Assembly: GCF_000429605.1 (NCBI RefSeq) | Contig: NZ_AUCE01000013.1 | Span: 1-64,000, forward strand | Length of the DNA: 64,000 nucleotides | Source: Azonexus hydrophilus DSM 23864 | GTDB lineage: Bacteria; Pseudomonadota; Gammaproteobacteria; Burkholderiales; Rhodocyclaceae | Direction of reading: 5' to 3' | Shown here: piece after piece, positions 62,244 through 64,000 of the stretch | How the letters are laid out: each line of letters starts with the position of its first letter | Numbering within the stretch: the first letter of the stretch is position 1 | Translations under genes and position numbers: made by a program | Notes under the pieces: model-generated | The model's input: only the letters and a program-made list of their open reading frames with translations | Databases searched by the model: none | What the model was told of the DNA's origin: nothing

Positions 62244-62732
62244 TCAGGCAACGACGATCTTCAGCAGCGCCAGCATCAGCAGCGTGTAGCCGGCGGCGAT
62301 CAGGTCGTCGGCCATCACGCCGAAACCGTTCTTGACGTGTTCGTCGAAGTAGCGGGCCGGTTGCGGCTTGGTGATGTCGAAGAAGCGGAACAGCACGAAG
62401 GCGGTCAGTTGCCACAGCCAGCCGGCCGGCGTCATCAGCAGGACTAGCCAGAAGGGGACGATTTCGTCCCAGACGATGCTGCCGTGGTCGGGGTCGCCGA
62501 GGGCGCGGCCGGCGACGTTGATGAACCAGATGCCGGCCAGGTAGGCGGCGGCGAACAGGAACAGCAACTGGCCGTCGCTGAAGTAAGGGCGGAACAGGAT
62601 GAAGCTGGCCCAGGCGAACAGCGTGCCGAAGGTGCCGGGCGCCCACGGCGTCAGCCCGCTGCCGCAGCCGCAGGCGAAGAAGTGCGCCGGATGGGCGAGC
62701 AGGAAGCGGGTGCTGGGCGGTTTACTGGCCAA
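62244..62732 (-). CDS. pgpA: Phosphatidylglycerophosphatase A
   Basis: A 162-residue membrane enzyme dephosphorylating PGP to phosphatidylglycerol. Seen are SGLTPWAPGTFGTL (~25), DPDHGSIVWDEIVPFW (~75) and the FDITKPQPARYFDE segment (~114), all typical of PgpA. It overlaps thiL by 11 bp; the nusB-thiL-pgpA order is widely conserved. Confidence 0.94.
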   Translation of the reverse strand: MASKPPSTRFLLAHPAHFFACGCGSGLTPWAPGTFGTLFAWASFILFRPYFSDGQLLFLFAAAYLAGIWFINVAGRALGDPDHGSIVWDEIVPFWLVLLMTPAGWLWQLTAFVLFRFFDITKPQPARYFDEHVKNGFGVMADDLIAAGYTLLMLALLKIVVA

Positions 62733-63705
62733 AGTGATCGTATCCCTTGCGCGCGATGTCGACCGGCTGGTCGTCCGGGTCGAAAACGGTGACCGTGCCG
62801 GCGTCGCCGTCGACCATCTCGCCGATGCACCACAGCGGCAGTTCCAGGCGGGCGGCGATGGCGCCCAGTTGGGTGTGCAGCGCGGCGGGAACGGTGAATA
62901 CCAGTTCGTAGTCGTCGCCGCCGGCCAGTTGGCAGTCGAGCGCCAGGCGGCGCAGGTCGGCGTCGTAGTGGTCGCCGCTGCCGGCCAGGTCGCGCAGTTG
63001 CGGCAGTTGTACCAGGCGGACGGCGGCGGCGCAGCCGGAGCGTTCGCCGATGTGGGCGAGGTCGGCCAGCAGGCCGTCGGACACGTCGATGGCGGCGCTG
63101 GCGATGCCAGTCAGGGCCTGGCCGAGGGCAACGCGCGGGCGCGGTTTTTCCAGGGCGGCGACGCACAGGCGCGGCCAGGGCTCGGGCAGCTTGACCTTGC
63201 CCTGCAGGTGGGCGAGGCCGAGCGCGGCCAGGCCGGGGCGGCCGGACACCCAGATTTCGTCGCCGGGTTTGGCGCCGTCGCGGCGCAGGGCGCGGCCGGG
63301 ATCGACTTCGCCGATGGCGGTGATGCAGAGGTTGAGCGGCCCGCGCGTGGTGTCGCCGCCGATCACATCGACGCCGTATTCACGCGCGCAGCCGAAGAAG
63401 CCTTCGGCAAAAGCGGCGATCCAGGCTTCGTCGACCGCCGGCAGGGCGCCGGCCAGCGTCACCCAGCGCGGCGTTGCGCCCATCGCGGCGAGGTCGGAGA
63501 GATTGACAGCGAGCGCCTTCCAGCCGAGGCGGCCGGGGTCGGTATCGGGCAGGAAATGGACGCCGGCGACCAGCATGTCGGTGGTCACCGCCAGTTGCTT
63601 GCCGGGCGACGGCTGGATCAGCGCGCAGTCGTCGCCGGGGCCGAGGACTGCCGACGGCGTCGGCCGGGCGAAGTATTTCGCGATCAGGCCGAATTCGCCG
63701 GGCAT
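62722..63705 (-). CDS. thiL: Thiamine-monophosphate kinase ThiL
   Basis: A 327-residue kinase making thiamine diphosphate. GPGDDCALI (~22), TTDMLVAGVHF (~40), VNLSDLAAMGATP (~65) and GGDTTRGP (~115) are the Mg/ATP motifs; DVSDGLLADL and AGGDDYELVF follow. The start MPGEFGLIAKYF fits the family; an in-frame start at 63762 lies inside nusB. Confidence 0.95.
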   Translation of the reverse strand: MPGEFGLIAKYFARPTPSAVLGPGDDCALIQPSPGKQLAVTTDMLVAGVHFLPDTDPGRLGWKALAVNLSDLAAMGATPRWVTLAGALPAVDEAWIAAFAEGFFGCAREYGVDVIGGDTTRGPLNLCITAIGEVDPGRALRRDGAKPGDEIWVSGRPGLAALGLAHLQGKVKLPEPWPRLCVAALEKPRPRVALGQALTGIASAAIDVSDGLLADLAHIGERSGCAAAVRLVQLPQLRDLAGSGDHYDADLRRLALDCQLAGGDDYELVFTVPAALHTQLGAIAARLELPLWCIGEMVDGDAGTVTVFDPDDQPVDIARKGYDHFGQ

Positions 63706-63709
63706 GGGG

Positions 63710-64000
63710 TCAGCGGCCTTTACGCCGCGCAGCGACCTCGGCGGCGCGCACGTCGGCGGCAATCTTGTCGAGCACGCCGTTGACGTACTTGTGGCCGTCG
63801 GTACCGCCGAAGGCCTTGGTCAGCTCGATGGCTTCGTTGATGATCACGCGGTACGGCGTTTCCGGATGGTTGACCATCTCGAAACTGCCCATCAGCAGCA
63901 CGCTGGCCTCGATCGGCGAGAGTTCGCCGAAGGGGCGGTCGATGTGGGCGCCGATGCGTTCGGTCAGGGCGGCCTGCTGGCCGATGACGCCCCGCAGGGT
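63710..64000 (-). CDS. nusB: Transcription antitermination protein NusB (C-terminal part, cut by the right edge)
   Basis: The last 96 residues of NusB, open to the window edge. [17 protein letters not shown] and [19 protein letters not shown] followed by [11 protein letters not shown] are the conserved C-terminal helices. NusB binds boxA RNA with NusE. It lies 4 bp upstream of thiL. Confidence 0.94.
   Translation of the reverse strand, partial: TLRGVIGQQAALTERIGAHIDRPFGELSPIEASVLLMGSFEMVNHPETPYRVIINEAIELTKAFGGTDGHKYVNGVLDKIAADVRAAEVAARRKGR

Overview
The window reads as chromosomal DNA of a GC-rich, denitrifying betaproteobacterium, most likely Rhodocyclales (Dechloromonas/Azonexus/Azospira-like). 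That placement is an inference from the clade II nos cluster, the nar-narXL layout, a CIRCE element on rpoH and general gene content; no rRNA is present to test it.

Layout. 1-3419 (minus) is the first ~1,139 codons of a giant LapA-type surface adhesin that runs off the left edge. 3.6-10.2 kb holds housekeeping genes: rpoH with a perfect CIRCE operator, gluQ, clsB, an EEP-family phosphodiesterase, nadA, a rhodanese and a CDF metal exporter. 10.2-15 kb is the nitrogen-control block: tandem NtrC sites and a sigma-54 promoter, then glnA, a DUF4124 protein, ntrB and ntrC. 15-20.4 kb is a tight run of birA, coaX, an HD-GYP protein, a GGDEF/EAL protein and an SPFH-SHOCT protein. 20.5-23.5 kb has gabD, an NlpC/P60 lipoprotein, an HDOD protein and tRNA-Arg(CCG), followed by a structured non-coding stretch ending in a terminator.

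23.8-48.4 kb is the NO/N2O respiration region. On the minus strand lie norC-norB, then norE-norF-norQ-dnr-(small membrane protein)-(polyferredoxin)-norD. Upstream of norC is a translationally coupled five-gene periplasmic block with two SCO copper/thiol proteins and three unassigned secreted proteins; it has its own FNR/Dnr-type promoter and diverges from nosZ. On the plus strand is a complete clade II (Sec-exported) nos cluster, nosZ-C1-C2-B-D-G-H-F-L-Y, then a TlpA-like thioredoxin, a BASS-family transporter and an FAD-dependent oxidoreductase. DUF411 and ankyrin genes follow on the minus strand.

48.4-62.2 kb is the nitrate-respiration region: an intergenic stretch with a truncated norC relic and a 9/10 FNR/Dnr box, then narK1-narK2-narGHJI-narX-narL, a stand-alone lipoyl-domain protein and a beta-carbonic anhydrase. 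The right edge carries pgpA, thiL and the C-terminal part of nusB on the minus strand.

Functionally the window supplies nitrate uptake and reduction to nitrite, NO reduction to N2O and N2O reduction to N2, with a nitrate sensor (NarXL), an NO/oxygen-type Crp/Fnr regulator (Dnr) and nitrogen-status control (NtrBC). No nitrite reductase (nirS or nirK) is visible here. The most unusual items are the SCO-centred operon facing nosZ, the norC relic, the codon-usage break at nosZ, the Cys-rich lipoyl protein in the nar operon, the HD-GYP protein lacking its HD histidine, and the candidate small RNA after tRNA-Arg.
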